From contig NZ_JABGBO010000002.1 in the NCBI RefSeq assembly GCF_013133775.1, positions 1 through 64,000 on the forward strand: a stretch of 64,000 nucleotides of DNA. The letters run 5' to 3'. The position numbers and the translations under genes were made by a program. This stretch comes from Pelistega europaea. Lineage in GTDB: Bacteria > Pseudomonadota > Gammaproteobacteria > Burkholderiales > Burkholderiaceae_B. Positions within the stretch are counted from its first letter, which is position 1. The number at the start of each line of letters is the position of its first letter. Shown here in pieces: positions 34,932 to 42,956 of this stretch. The notes below the pieces were generated by a model. That model was given only the letters and a program-made list of their open reading frames with translations, did not search any database and was not told the origin of the DNA.

Positions 34932-35080
34932 TTGTTTTATGGAGAGGGAGTACTGCATTTTACCTTATCAATTCCATCATCAAAATTGATATTTAATCGT
35001 TTTATGAAGAGGGAGTACTGCGTTTTACCTTATCAATTCCATCATCATCAAAATTAATATTTGATTCTTTATTGAGAGGG
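34915..35080. repeat. Tandem repeat joining tadB to tadC (65-68 bp)
   Basis: Copies begin TCAAAATTGATATTT at 34915, 34980 and 35048 (third partial). Copy 1 contains the last codons and stop of tadB. Each copy carries a purine-rich GAGAGGG, and in the partial third copy this becomes the ribosome-binding site of tadC. A short ATC triplet is repeated at the copy junctions (ATCATC, then ATCATCATC). Confidence 0.85.
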
Positions 35081-35086
35081 TCTGCT

Positions 35087-35956
35087 GTGTTGTTAATATT
35101 AAGTTTATTGTTAGTAGGAGTATCGTTAGGTTTATTCGTATACCTGATTTTAAGTCCTGGTGTACAAGAAACATCGTCTGAATCTCCTCATTTTCGGCGT
35201 TTAGCATGGTTATGGCCGTGGGTGTCGGTGTTAAGTGGATTGGTATACCCGTTCCTATCTTGGAAATTTCAAAAACATCTTGAAAAACAAATAGAAAGGG
35301 CTGGGTATAAGGGGGAGATTTATGTCAAGGATATTGTGGGTTTGCAGGCTTTAGGAGCAATTCTTATCCCCGTTATGGTACTTTGGATACTGTCCCTATT
35401 GCTGGATTCTGCATGGATGCTTATTGTCATTGGGCTGATAGCTTTTTGGCTTGGTGTAATCTTGCCTTTGGAATTTTTGAGACATCACATAAAAACAAGA
35501 CAATATGCTATTCACAAAGCATTTCCTTTTTTCCTCGACATGATTACGTTATGTGTAGAAGCCGGTTCTAACTTACAGATGGCATTGATGGTGGCTGGTG
35601 ATGCTTTGGCAGATAGTCCTTTGCGTCAGGAATTGCAATATGTCCTGAACGAAATGCGAGCAGGGGTTAACCGTCTTGAGGCACTGAAAGCATTTGCTGA
35701 TCGTTGTGGTACCTCTTCATTGCGTCAATGGGTTGGCAGTATTGCTCAGGCAGAGACTTTGGGGAGCAGCTTAGGTCCCACATTGCGGGCCCAGGCGGAG
35801 CAATTTCGCCAAGAGCGTTTTTTGCAAGCTGAAAAAAAAGCGGCTGAAGCACCTGTTAAATTGCTATTGCCTTTGGTGGTATTTATTTTTCCTTGCACCT
35901 TTATCGTAATTTCTTATCCAATTTTACTCAAAATAACTGATATGGGATTTTTCTAG
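35087..35956 (+). CDS. tadC: TadC platform protein
   Basis: A 289-residue inner-membrane platform protein, also of the T2SSF type: RQYAIHKAFPFFLDMITLCV, EAGSNLQMALMVAGD, then RCGTSSLRQWVGSIAQAETL and the C-terminal EKKAAEAPVKLLLPLVVFIF, which is a strong TadC signature. A GTG start at 35087, seven bases after GAGAGG, is chosen over the TTG at 35072. It partners TadB and CpaF. Just after its stop a strong AGGAGG is followed by only seven codons (GTG 35967 to TAG), possibly the remnant of a lost gene. Confidence 0.9.
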   Translation: MLLILSLLLVGVSLGLFVYLILSPGVQETSSESPHFRRLAWLWPWVSVLSGLVYPFLSWKFQKHLEKQIERAGYKGEIYVKDIVGLQALGAILIPVMVLWILSLLLDSAWMLIVIGLIAFWLGVILPLEFLRHHIKTRQYAIHKAFPFFLDMITLCVEAGSNLQMALMVAGDALADSPLRQELQYVLNEMRAGVNRLEALKAFADRCGTSSLRQWVGSIAQAETLGSSLGPTLRAQAEQFRQERFLQAEKKAAEAPVKLLLPLVVFIFPCTFIVISYPILLKITDMGFF

Positions 35957-36133
35957 GAGGAAACACTGTGGACAGCTTTTTTGCACTATAGGACTACTTT
36001 ACAAGGTATCTGCTGATAGGCTGTCATGTACTACAACCTATATAGGGTATTAGCAGGCATAACTTTAAGATGAGATGGTTAAGACGAAGAGGTCAATGAC
36101 TGCTAAAGGTCTATTTGTAAAGAGGAGGAAATG

Positions 36134-36463
36134 ATGACAGAGGATGAGTACTTATTGTTCATACGTTATTTAACGTTTTATATGCAGCGATTATGTATTG
36201 CAACAACATTTAAACAGCGTTTTGTAGGATTGATGGGACTGCACTCTCTTACTGTAGATAAGGGACTATACCTCCCTCATTGCAAAGCTGTGCATACTTT
36301 TTTTATGCGCATTCCAATTAGGGTGATTTTCTTTGATAAACAGGGTCAAGTAGTTAGAGATATTCCTCAACTTCAGCCCTGGTCATGGGCTTATTGCCGT
36401 GAAGCGGACAGTGTTTTGGAGTGTTCTGTAAATAGTTTATTTACATTAAAAAACTTCAAATAA
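36134..36463 (+). CDS. DUF192-family protein
   Basis: A 109-residue protein with the DUF192 layout: ATTFKQRFVGLMGLHSL near the start, GLYLPHCKAVHTFFMRIPIR in the middle, then VIFFDKQGQVVRDIPQLQPW and ADSVLECS. The family's function is unknown; members are often secreted or beside Tad and other secretion loci, as here. No signal peptide is evident. Two ATGs are possible; the second, 36134, is five bases from AGGAGG and fits better than 36131. It lies 177 bases after tadC. Confidence 0.8.
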   Translation: MTEDEYLLFIRYLTFYMQRLCIATTFKQRFVGLMGLHSLTVDKGLYLPHCKAVHTFFMRIPIRVIFFDKQGQVVRDIPQLQPWSWAYCREADSVLECSVNSLFTLKNFK

Positions 36464-36478
36464 GTTTATTGTATTAAA

Positions 36479-36617
36479 GCGTGGTCAGACGATACTGGCA
36501 GCGTAAAAGTATTTAGGGCAGGACTTGCCCGTAGTGCGTGTGAAGTGAGCTGTGCTGGTCGTGCAGTCAGCAGCACGAACCCACTGACGTGAGCTAACAG
36601 GCAGTATCGTTAGACGC
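36479..36617 (+). ncRNA. Candidate structured RNA in a GC-rich gap
   Basis: The segment is much richer in GC than its surroundings. Its ends pair: ACGATACTG (36489-36497) with CAGTATCGT (36602-36610), extended by GCGT (36479-36482) with ACGC (36614-36617). Inside are GGGCA-GGACT-TGCCC (36516-36530) and GTGCTG (36552-36557) with CAGCAC (36571-36576). No open reading frame explains it and I do not recognise a known RNA family. The strand is uncertain because the pairing works on both. Confidence 0.4.
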
Positions 36618-36725
36618 AGTAGGAATCCTCTTGTGCAAGCATAGGGGAGGAGGTTAAATAGCGGTCAATAAATTGTAGGTATGAATATATGGCTTGTATG
36701 GTGTAGTTATTCCAATCTTTTATTG

Positions 36726-36854
36726 GGAATTACCGCTGCTAGAACTGATGCTTATTGAGTCTTTACTAGGAATTACCGCTGCTAGAATTGATGCTTATTG
36801 AATCTTTACTGGGAATTACCCTTATTTGGGCTAATACCTATTTAGTCTTTATAA
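36726..36854. repeat. 43-bp tandem repeat before the acyl-CoA dehydrogenase gene
   Basis: Copies begin GGAATTACC at 36726, 36769 and 36812. The first two share GCTGCTAGAAnTGATGCTTA and TTGAnTCTTTACT almost exactly; the third keeps only the start and TTTAGTCTTTA. A fragment of the unit (TCTTTTATTGG) also precedes copy 1. Confidence 0.85.
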
Positions 36855-36908
36855 AAATTCACTTATACTGCATTGATATTAAACAAATGTTTGAAAGAGG
36901 TGATTGCC

Positions 36909-38690
36909 ATGAGCTTTAAAGCAGCTGTCGATGATTTTCAATTTAACCTTTTTGATATGGGGCTCTTAAAGCAGGTACAAGCCTTGCCTGGGTTTGAAGA
37001 AATTACTGATGACATTGTCCCTGCGGTACTTGAAGAAAATGCCCGTTTTGTTGAGGAGCAAGTGGCTCCACTTAACACAGTAGGGGATAAGCAGCCTTGC
37101 CAATGGGATAATGGTGTTGTGAAAACCTCTCCTGGTTTTCGAGAGGCATTAGCTGCCTACACACAAGCAGGTTGGCAGGGATTACAGCATGAAACTGAGT
37201 ATGGTGGTCAAAATTTTCCTAAATTGATTGCCTCTATTACTTCTGAAAACTTAAACACTGCCAATATTGCATTTGCTCTATGCCCTTTGTTGACAGATGG
37301 TTGTATTGAGGCAGTCCGCCAAGCAGGTTCAGAAGAGCAAAAACAAATCTTTATTCCACCAATGATTGATGGACGGTGGACTGGTACGATGAACTTAACA
37401 GAGCCACAGGCTGGATCTGATTTGGCTTTGCTCAAGACAAAAGCAATCAAACAAGATGATGGGACTTATCGCATCACAGGTCAAAAGATTTTTATTACTT
37501 ATGGTGAGCATGATATGTCAGAGAATATTGTTCACCTTGTTCTGGCTCGTACGCCTGATGCGCCTCCTGGAGTCAAGGGGATTTCTCTTTTTATCGTACC
37601 TAAATTCCTGGTCAATGAAGATGGTTCACTGGGTAAACGTAATGATGTATGGTGTGCCTCGGTCGAACACAAACTAGGGATTCATGCTAGCCCTACCGCT
37701 GTCTTGCTTTTTGGTGACAATAAAGGTGAGGTTGGAGAAGGCGGTGCCATTGGTTATCTTATTGGCAAGGAAAACGAAGGGCTTGCACATATGTTTGTGA
37801 TGATGAACGAGGCCCGTTTTAATGTCGGGGTGCAGGGGGTTGCTATATCGGAGCGAGCTTACCAACATGCATTAGCTTATGCACAGGACCGCATCCAGGG
37901 CAATGCTATTGAGGGATCTGCCGAAGCTGTAGCGATTGTGAATCATCCTGATGTGCAGCGTATGTTGCATACTATGAAGTCACTTATACAGGGGGCTAGA
38001 GCGACTGCCCTGTATACAGCAATGCATCAAGATATTGCATCTCATCACCCTGATGAGACGGTTCGTAAGCAGGCTAAGGCTTTACAAGAGTACATGGTAC
38101 CTATTGTGAAAGCATTCTCTACAGAAATGTCGCTTGAAGTGACCTCCTTGGGAGTACAAGTTCATGGAGGTATGGGCTTTATTGAAGAAACAGGGGCTGC
38201 TCAACATTACCGTGATGCACGTATTCTCCCTATCTATGAAGGCACGACAGCCATTCAGGCTAATGATTTTGTTGGTCGTAAGACCTGGCGAGATGGTGGG
38301 GCTGTGGCTAAGCATTTTGTAGCAGAAATGGATAAGACAGTAGAGGCGTTAAAAGCTGCAGGTTCTGAGCGATTGGGCTTTATCGCGACTCAACTTGAGG
38401 GTGCAGTAGAGGCTTACAGTGCTGCCATTGATGCTGTACTTGCAATGGGGGCAAACAAAGAATTACGTGCAGCCTTTAGTAGTAGTGTGCCTTTCTTGAT
38501 GCTCGCAGGATATATTCATGCTGGCTGGCATTTAGCACGAGCAGCATTAGTTTGTGAGGGTAAGACTGAAGAGCGGTATGTGCGTAAACTAGAGACAGCG
38601 ATATTCTATGCTGCACATTTGCTACCTCGCGTAGAAGCACTTTCCGCAGCAGTACTTTCTAGCAAAGTAGTAGCTGATATTCGTGTGTAA
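36909..38690 (+). CDS. Large acyl-CoA dehydrogenase (DmdC-like, about 590 residues)
   Basis: A 593-residue flavoprotein of the long acyl-CoA dehydrogenase group. Middle domain: MNLTEPQAGSDLALLKTKAI and GQKIFITYGEHDM. Catalytic region: GGMGFIEETGAAQHYRDARI, LPIYEGTTAIQANDFVGR, with Glu in YEGT as the base. A C-terminal extension of about 130 residues is typical of the 3-methylmercaptopropionyl-CoA dehydrogenase-like subgroup. It would pass electrons to ETF (etfBA, 55417-57097). In many relatives it lies beside etfBA; here it is about 17 kb away. ATG 36909 follows AGAGGTGAT. Confidence 0.88.
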   Translation: MSFKAAVDDFQFNLFDMGLLKQVQALPGFEEITDDIVPAVLEENARFVEEQVAPLNTVGDKQPCQWDNGVVKTSPGFREALAAYTQAGWQGLQHETEYGGQNFPKLIASITSENLNTANIAFALCPLLTDGCIEAVRQAGSEEQKQIFIPPMIDGRWTGTMNLTEPQAGSDLALLKTKAIKQDDGTYRITGQKIFITYGEHDMSENIVHLVLARTPDAPPGVKGISLFIVPKFLVNEDGSLGKRNDVWCASVEHKLGIHASPTAVLLFGDNKGEVGEGGAIGYLIGKENEGLAHMFVMMNEARFNVGVQGVAISERAYQHALAYAQDRIQGNAIEGSAEAVAIVNHPDVQRMLHTMKSLIQGARATALYTAMHQDIASHHPDETVRKQAKALQEYMVPIVKAFSTEMSLEVTSLGVQVHGGMGFIEETGAAQHYRDARILPIYEGTTAIQANDFVGRKTWRDGGAVAKHFVAEMDKTVEALKAAGSERLGFIATQLEGAVEAYSAAIDAVLAMGANKELRAAFSSSVPFLMLAGYIHAGWHLARAALVCEGKTEERYVRKLETAIFYAAHLLPRVEALSAAVLSSKVVADIRV

Positions 38691-38708
38691 TCGTCCATAT
38701 GATTAGGA

Positions 38709-38743
38709 ATAAGTCTCTGTTATGACAAGTGACAGAGACTTAT
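38709..38743. repeat. 12-bp perfect inverted repeat after the acyl-CoA dehydrogenase gene
   Basis: ATAAGTCTCTGT, an 11-base loop, ACAGAGACTTAT, beginning 19 bases after the stop. There is no T run. Like the repeat after tsdA, it is a strong hairpin without terminator features. Confidence 0.55.
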
Positions 38744-38911
38744 GCATTGTGGCTGGTGTGTGGAGGTAGAATTGTCGCTGCAGTTTATCCTGGATGAGTA
38801 GCCGGTATTTGTATAGGCTGCCTTGGGTGGCTTTGTTGTATAACCACAGCAAAATAACTATGTCTTTGGGGAATAACAGCAAGCGGATAACGCATAGGAT
38901 TAGGTGGTAGG

Positions 38912-39184
38912 CTAGTATCCTGCTAATGTTCCTAATACTGTCATAGAGGGAATAAGACTAGCCCATAGGAGAGCCATCATCGCCTCACTCCCATAGCGAG
39001 AAAAGTAACGCACTAATGCACGTAGGTCACTACGTAGACCGCGAACTACTGGGTGAGGCATATTGGCCCAGTCCTGCAAAGGGCGGCAAGAGGGGAGTGG
39101 TCCCTGTGCTACAGACGATACATGACGTCTAGTTGCTACAGTAGAAAGTGATGGACGATTATGAGCAGTTGATGTTGTTTTCAT
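38912..39184 (-). CDS. Small protein of unknown function with a C-terminal hydrophobic segment
   Basis: A 90-residue protein not recognised. The first 60 residues are basic (HVSSVAQGPLPSCRPLQDWA, then VVRGLRSDLRALVRYFSRYG), and the last 22 are hydrophobic enough for a membrane helix (MMALLWASLIPSMTVLGTLA). It is likely real because a perfect AGGAGG lies six bases before the ATG and its base composition is coding-like, with more G and C than the flanks. It has a long upstream region with promoter-like and hairpin elements. A toxin-like or stress peptide is possible but not shown. Confidence 0.5.
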   Translation of the reverse strand: MKTTSTAHNRPSLSTVATRRHVSSVAQGPLPSCRPLQDWANMPHPVVRGLRSDLRALVRYFSRYGSEAMMALLWASLIPSMTVLGTLAGY

Positions 39185-39375
39185 GATAAACCTCCTAATC
39201 TATACTGTAAGTGTGTATCAACAATACTTCACTTAAGTCAATAAAATCTAAATACTGTATAAATACCAGCATGTGTTTGTGCTTACCCTAAAATGACAGC
39301 TATAACTGGTGTGGCCATACTGCTATGAAAGGTGCTTTAACCTGTCATAAACCTATCACTGCCGGTACAATGCTT

Positions 39376-39480
39376 AAAAAGAAGGCACCATCTACCTGCT
39401 ATAAATGCTCACCTCGCAGGTAGATGGAAATCGGAACCCTAAACCCGACTGCCTAATGCATCAAGCACGGCTATGCTGTA
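39376..39480 (-). ncRNA. Candidate small RNA ending in a strong hairpin
   Basis: Read on the minus strand, a 12-bp perfect stem (39427-39416 with 39399-39388) is enclosed by GGCA/TGCC pairing (39453-39450 with 39387-39384). It is preceded by a TCGG...CCGA hairpin and followed by TTCTTTTT, giving an intrinsic-terminator end near 39376. Transcription would start close to the LexA-type box at 39492-39511. No open frame is present. The RNA and its start point are inferred. Confidence 0.4.
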
Positions 39481-39491
39481 TGCATATATAG

Positions 39492-39511
39492 TACTGTACA
39501 ACTATACAGTA
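39492..39511. promoter_or_regulatory. LexA (SOS) box
   Basis: TACTGT-ACAACTAT-ACAGTA: a perfect CTGT-N8-ACAG with symmetric flanks, matching the betaproteobacterial/gammaproteobacterial LexA consensus. It lies far from annotated starts: 308 bases from the small minus-strand gene and 345 from rplS. The candidate small RNA is the nearest possible target. Confidence 0.6.
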
Positions 39512-39703
39512 TTTTTTGCAAGAGCTTTTTTATGATTGTGGTTTTTATGTTTAATTCACTCAATTAATCCAATCATTCACAAAGCGCTTTGAAATCCGCC
39601 TATATAGAGAATAAAAGCTTAGTAGAGAAATTGTCTCTACGTATTATTTATGCTACATCGTGGTTGTTAGGTGAGATATTACTGATAAACTGGCATTAAC
39701 TAC

Positions 39704-39732
39704 TTGATAAAAGCAATATTTTTCTATAGAAT
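39704..39732 (+). promoter_or_regulatory. Candidate promoter of rplS
   Basis: TTGATA (39704-39709) and TAGAAT (39727-39732) with a 17-base spacer. The predicted leader is about 115 bases long. Confidence 0.55.
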
Positions 39733-39762
39733 TAATAGTTTAGTTCCCATCCTCTGGCAACT

Positions 39763-39787
39763 ATCACTCTTAAAGGGTAAGAGTGAT
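39763..39787 (+). promoter_or_regulatory. Hairpin in the rplS leader
   Basis: ATCACTCTTA-AAGGG-TAAGAGTGAT is a perfect 10-bp stem between the candidate promoter and the rplS start. It could be an autoregulatory L19-binding leader or a simple 5' stabiliser. Confidence 0.45.
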
Positions 39788-39855
39788 TATAAATATGCTT
39801 TTAGTGTTTTTATATCAATGGTTAGGGTTGCGTATGATGGTTTTAAGGAAAAAAC

Positions 39856-40227
39856 ATGAACTTAATTGAAAAACTTGAGCAAGAAGAAATCGCTCGCTTA
39901 ACTGGTGGTAAACCTGTTGTTGAATTTGCTCCAGGTGATACTGTTGTGGTTAACGTTAACGTTGTTGAGGGTAACCGTAAACGCCAACAAGCCTATGAGG
40001 GTGTTGTTATCGCTAAGCGTAATCGTGGTTTAAACTCTGCTTTCATCGTTCGTAAAATTTCTTCTGGTGAAGCGGTTGAGCGTACTTTCCAATTATACTC
40101 ACCACAAATTGCTTCTATCGAAGTTAAACGTCGCGGTGATGTACGTCGTGCTAAGCTCTACTACTTACGCGATCGCTCAGGTAAATCTGCTCGTATTAAA
40201 GAAAAATTATCTGCTCGCAAAGACTAA
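39856..40227 (+). CDS. rplS: 50S ribosomal protein L19
   Basis: A 123-residue ribosomal protein at the 30S-50S interface. The family pattern is complete: [91 protein letters not shown] precedes the ATG. In most proteobacteria it ends the rpsP-rimM-trmD-rplS operon; here those genes are absent upstream, and rplS has its own promoter, leader hairpin and terminator. Confidence 0.98.
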   Translation: MNLIEKLEQEEIARLTGGKPVVEFAPGDTVVVNVNVVEGNRKRQQAYEGVVIAKRNRGLNSAFIVRKISSGEAVERTFQLYSPQIASIEVKRRGDVRRAKLYYLRDRSGKSARIKEKLSARKD

Positions 40228-40258
40228 TACTTTGTGTTGTAGCTTAATTAGCAAAGAG

Positions 40259-40285
40259 GCCGAGTTTTTAGTAACTCGGCTTTTT
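40259..40285 (+). terminator. Intrinsic terminator of rplS
   Basis: GCCGAGTT-TTTAGT-AACTCGGC followed by TTTTT: a perfect 8-bp stem 31 bases after the stop. Confidence 0.92.
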
Positions 40286-40301
40286 GCATTTTGGCGTTTA
40301 A

Positions 40302-40434
40302 GTTACCTCCAAGTTTATAGACACTTAGTTTGAACCATCCCCCTGATTCATAGACATTTAGTTTGAGTTATTCCCTAGATTAAGAAACGTTTAGTTTGAA
40401 CTATCCTCCAAACGCATAGACATTTATAATTAGA
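40302..40434. repeat. 33-bp tandem repeat, four copies, between rplS and msrAB
   Basis: Copies at 40302-40333, 40334-40366, 40367-40399 and 40400-40434 share CATAGACATTTAGTTTGA with changes. Copies differ from each other more than in the other arrays, so it is probably older. Confidence 0.8.
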
Positions 40435-40485
40435 ATCTAAATTTTTAAGTTCAAAAGTTTCATTACATTGGTGTGGAAGAGTATT

Positions 40486-42195
40486 ATGCAAAAAACCTTG
40501 GTGTATCCTTTTTTGTCTTCAGAGGATTCTTTACTTCAGCATCCTTTAACTCAAAACAACTTACATCATCAACAATCAATGAGGGATGCCTCATCAAGAA
40601 CAATACATGCGATGCTAACTCTAGTTGTTGGGGAATTATGGAGGTTTTTGCAAAGATGGCTAGCGGGAGGTATTTTCTTATTTTTGGGGCTGATGTTGGC
40701 TCTTAATGTGGCACATGCGTCTAGTACACAGCAAATGTCTAGCATACAGCCAATATTCCCAGGGGGTATTCTTAAGCAAATTTCTGACTTAAAAAATGCT
40801 GATGGTAGGTCGGTGCCTATTGATAAAAGCCGTAAAACCTATGTAAAATTTTGGGCGAGTTGGTGTCCTTTATGTCTGTCTGAGCTTGAAGAGCTCAACG
40901 AGCTTGCTGCTTCTAAGCCTGATTTTAATGTGATTACTATTATGTCTCCCGGTTACCTGGGGGAAAAACCTCTTGCAGCGACTCAAGAATGGCTAAAAAA
41001 ACTTCCTCAGATTAAAAATCTTACCGTACTTCTCAATCCACAAGGTACAATAGCAAAAAGCCTAGGCGTTCGAGTTTATCCGACTTCTATGTTTCTTAAT
41101 GAAACTGGTGAGATAGAGCGTATGCAGCGAGGCTCCATCACGATTCACGATGTAAAGAATATTATGAAAGATTCTACAGTTTCTCTTGAAAAAGCTACTT
41201 CTAGTCATCCATTAAAGGCTTACGATAACACTCAAAAACCTATAAAAAGCGAAATAGTTTACTTGGCAGGTGGTTGCTTCTGGGGTATGGAGGCGTATTT
41301 TCAACGTATTTCTGGCGTGCTTGATGTGGAGTCAGGTTATGCTAATGGGCAGACTGCCAATCCTAGTTATCAAGATGTTATAGCTGGTAGTGGTCATGCC
41401 GAAACAGTAAAAATCACCTATGATGCCAATCAACTAACACTCCCTGTTATTTTGCAATATTATTTCAGGGTGATAGATCCAACCAGTCTTAACAAGCAAG
41501 GCAATGATCGTGGTATTCAATACCGCACGGGGATTTACTATACTGATATTGCTCAGAAACCTATTATTGATAAGGCTATCCAAGAGGAAAGTAAGAATTG
41601 GGATAGGCCCATCGTTGTTGAGGTAAAACCGCTGGATAACTATTACCCAGCAGAGGAATACCACCAAGACTATTTGCAAAAGAACCCTAACGGTTATTGT
41701 CATATTGATGTGACTAAAGCCGATGAGGTGATTGTCGACCCAACCTCTTATCATAAACCCAGTGATGAAGAGATTCGCCAAAAGCTCAGCACACAAGCCT
41801 ATGAAATTACTCAACATGCGGCAACAGAGCGAGCATTCACCAATCAGTATTGGAACTTTTTTGAACCAGGTATTTATGTGGATGTGGTGAGTGGAGAGCC
41901 GCTATTTTCCTCATCTGACAAATTCGATTCGCAATGTGGCTGGCCAAGTTTTGTGAAACCTATTGCCCCAGAAGTAGTGAAATATCGTCGCGATACAAGT
42001 TATAACATGAATCGTATCGAGGTGCGTTCACGAGTGGCAGATGCCCATCTTGGTCATGTGTTTGAAGATGGTCCGAGAGATAGGGGAGGACTGCGTTATT
42101 GTATCAATGGGGCAGCATTACGCTTTATTCCCAAAGATCAAATGCAGGCACAAGGGTATGGCTACTTATTGAATCGCATTCAGGTATTAAAGTAG
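40486..42195 (+). CDS. msrAB: Thioredoxin-MsrA-MsrB fusion (PilB-type methionine sulfoxide reductase)
   Basis: A 569-residue envelope protein repairing oxidised methionine. Residues 1-77 contain a hydrophobic export segment ([15 protein letters not shown]). The thioredoxin-like domain has [12 protein letters not shown] near residue 125, MsrA has [20 protein letters not shown] near 262 (catalytic Cys), and MsrB has CGWPSF near 477 (zinc Cys) and [11 protein letters not shown] near 540 (catalytic Cys). The whole layout matches Neisseria PilB/MsrAB. The N-terminal region before the hydrophobic helix is unusually long; a later start is possible. ATG 40486 is preferred over TTG 40468. Confidence 0.95.
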   Translation: MQKTLVYPFLSSEDSLLQHPLTQNNLHHQQSMRDASSRTIHAMLTLVVGELWRFLQRWLAGGIFLFLGLMLALNVAHASSTQQMSSIQPIFPGGILKQISDLKNADGRSVPIDKSRKTYVKFWASWCPLCLSELEELNELAASKPDFNVITIMSPGYLGEKPLAATQEWLKKLPQIKNLTVLLNPQGTIAKSLGVRVYPTSMFLNETGEIERMQRGSITIHDVKNIMKDSTVSLEKATSSHPLKAYDNTQKPIKSEIVYLAGGCFWGMEAYFQRISGVLDVESGYANGQTANPSYQDVIAGSGHAETVKITYDANQLTLPVILQYYFRVIDPTSLNKQGNDRGIQYRTGIYYTDIAQKPIIDKAIQEESKNWDRPIVVEVKPLDNYYPAEEYHQDYLQKNPNGYCHIDVTKADEVIVDPTSYHKPSDEEIRQKLSTQAYEITQHAATERAFTNQYWNFFEPGIYVDVVSGEPLFSSSDKFDSQCGWPSFVKPIAPEVVKYRRDTSYNMNRIEVRSRVADAHLGHVFEDGPRDRGGLRYCINGAALRFIPKDQMQAQGYGYLLNRIQVLK

Positions 42196-42233
42196 GGTGC
42201 TTGGTGTAATCAACTCAGCATATCAGTGGAAAA

Positions 42234-42956
42234 ATGGTCAATAACAACATCAAACATGGCAATCCTAGTTTTGATCCGCAGACTCAGCAGTCACAGAGGG
42301 CGAATAATGGGTTATTGGCTATTCCAGATGCACTCATCACGCCAGACTTTATTCGTGCAGCTTTTGTTCAAGACAGCACCTGTTTAGAAGATCCTATTAT
42401 TGCCGCCTGGAATGAAGAAAAACGCCAGCTTCATCAGCAAACGCCTTATATTCCTGCTGCGACCTTGATGCCATTGGTAGAGACTAAGCAAGGCATGCAG
42501 ATGATCCTTACTCGACGCGCTTCTCATCTCAAGAAGCACAGCGGGCAAATTAGTTTTCCGGGAGGTAGGGTAGATGAGACTGATTCTTCTATTGTGGATA
42601 CGGCACTCAGAGAGACACTTGAAGAAATTGGTTTAACCTCCAAAGATATTGATATTATTGGAGTGCTGCCTGATTTCTTTACGGGAACAGGCTTTCTTAT
42701 GTCTCCAGTGGTGGGCTTGGTTAAATCTGATTATCAGTTAACTATAAGCCGTGATGAGGTGGATGAGGTGTTTGCTGTACCGCTGAGCTTTCTTCTTAAC
42801 CCAGATAACCATTTTTTGCACGAAGTTCCTGTTGGTACAGGTACGTTAAGACAGTATTTCTCTATGCCGTGGAAAAATTATTTTATCTGGGGAGCTACTG
42901 CAGCAGTCATCCGCAATTTTTACCGTTTACTTTCCCTCTCTACAGCCACTAAATAA
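42234..42956 (+). CDS. nudL: NUDIX CoA pyrophosphatase (NudL-like)
   Basis: A 240-residue NUDIX hydrolase. The CoA-pyrophosphatase motif LTRRASHLKKHSGQISFPGG precedes the NUDIX box GGRVDETDSSIVDTALRETL, EEIGL (GX5EX7REUXEEXGU with metal-binding Glu residues). It would cleave CoA and derivatives to phosphopantetheine and 3',5'-ADP. About 60 residues before the domain are polar and variable. The gene's last 30 bases overlap the convergent eptA gene. It lies 38 bases after msrAB and may be co-transcribed with it. Confidence 0.9.
   Translation: MVNNNIKHGNPSFDPQTQQSQRANNGLLAIPDALITPDFIRAAFVQDSTCLEDPIIAAWNEEKRQLHQQTPYIPAATLMPLVETKQGMQMILTRRASHLKKHSGQISFPGGRVDETDSSIVDTALRETLEEIGLTSKDIDIIGVLPDFFTGTGFLMSPVVGLVKSDYQLTISRDEVDEVFAVPLSFLLNPDNHFLHEVPVGTGTLRQYFSMPWKNYFIWGATAAVIRNFYRLLSLSTATK

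Noticed and set aside
36479-36617. tRNA, 4.5S or 6S RNA
   Set aside because: No cloverleaf, SRP GGAAGG-type loop or 6S-like long bubble can be drawn.
38709-38743. LexA box in the CTGT...ACAG pair
   Set aside because: The spacing is 11 bases, not eight, so it is a hairpin and not an SOS box.
39252-39270. Second LexA box upstream of the 90-residue gene
   Set aside because: CTGTATAAATACCAG is one base short of the required spacing and lacks the ACAG half.
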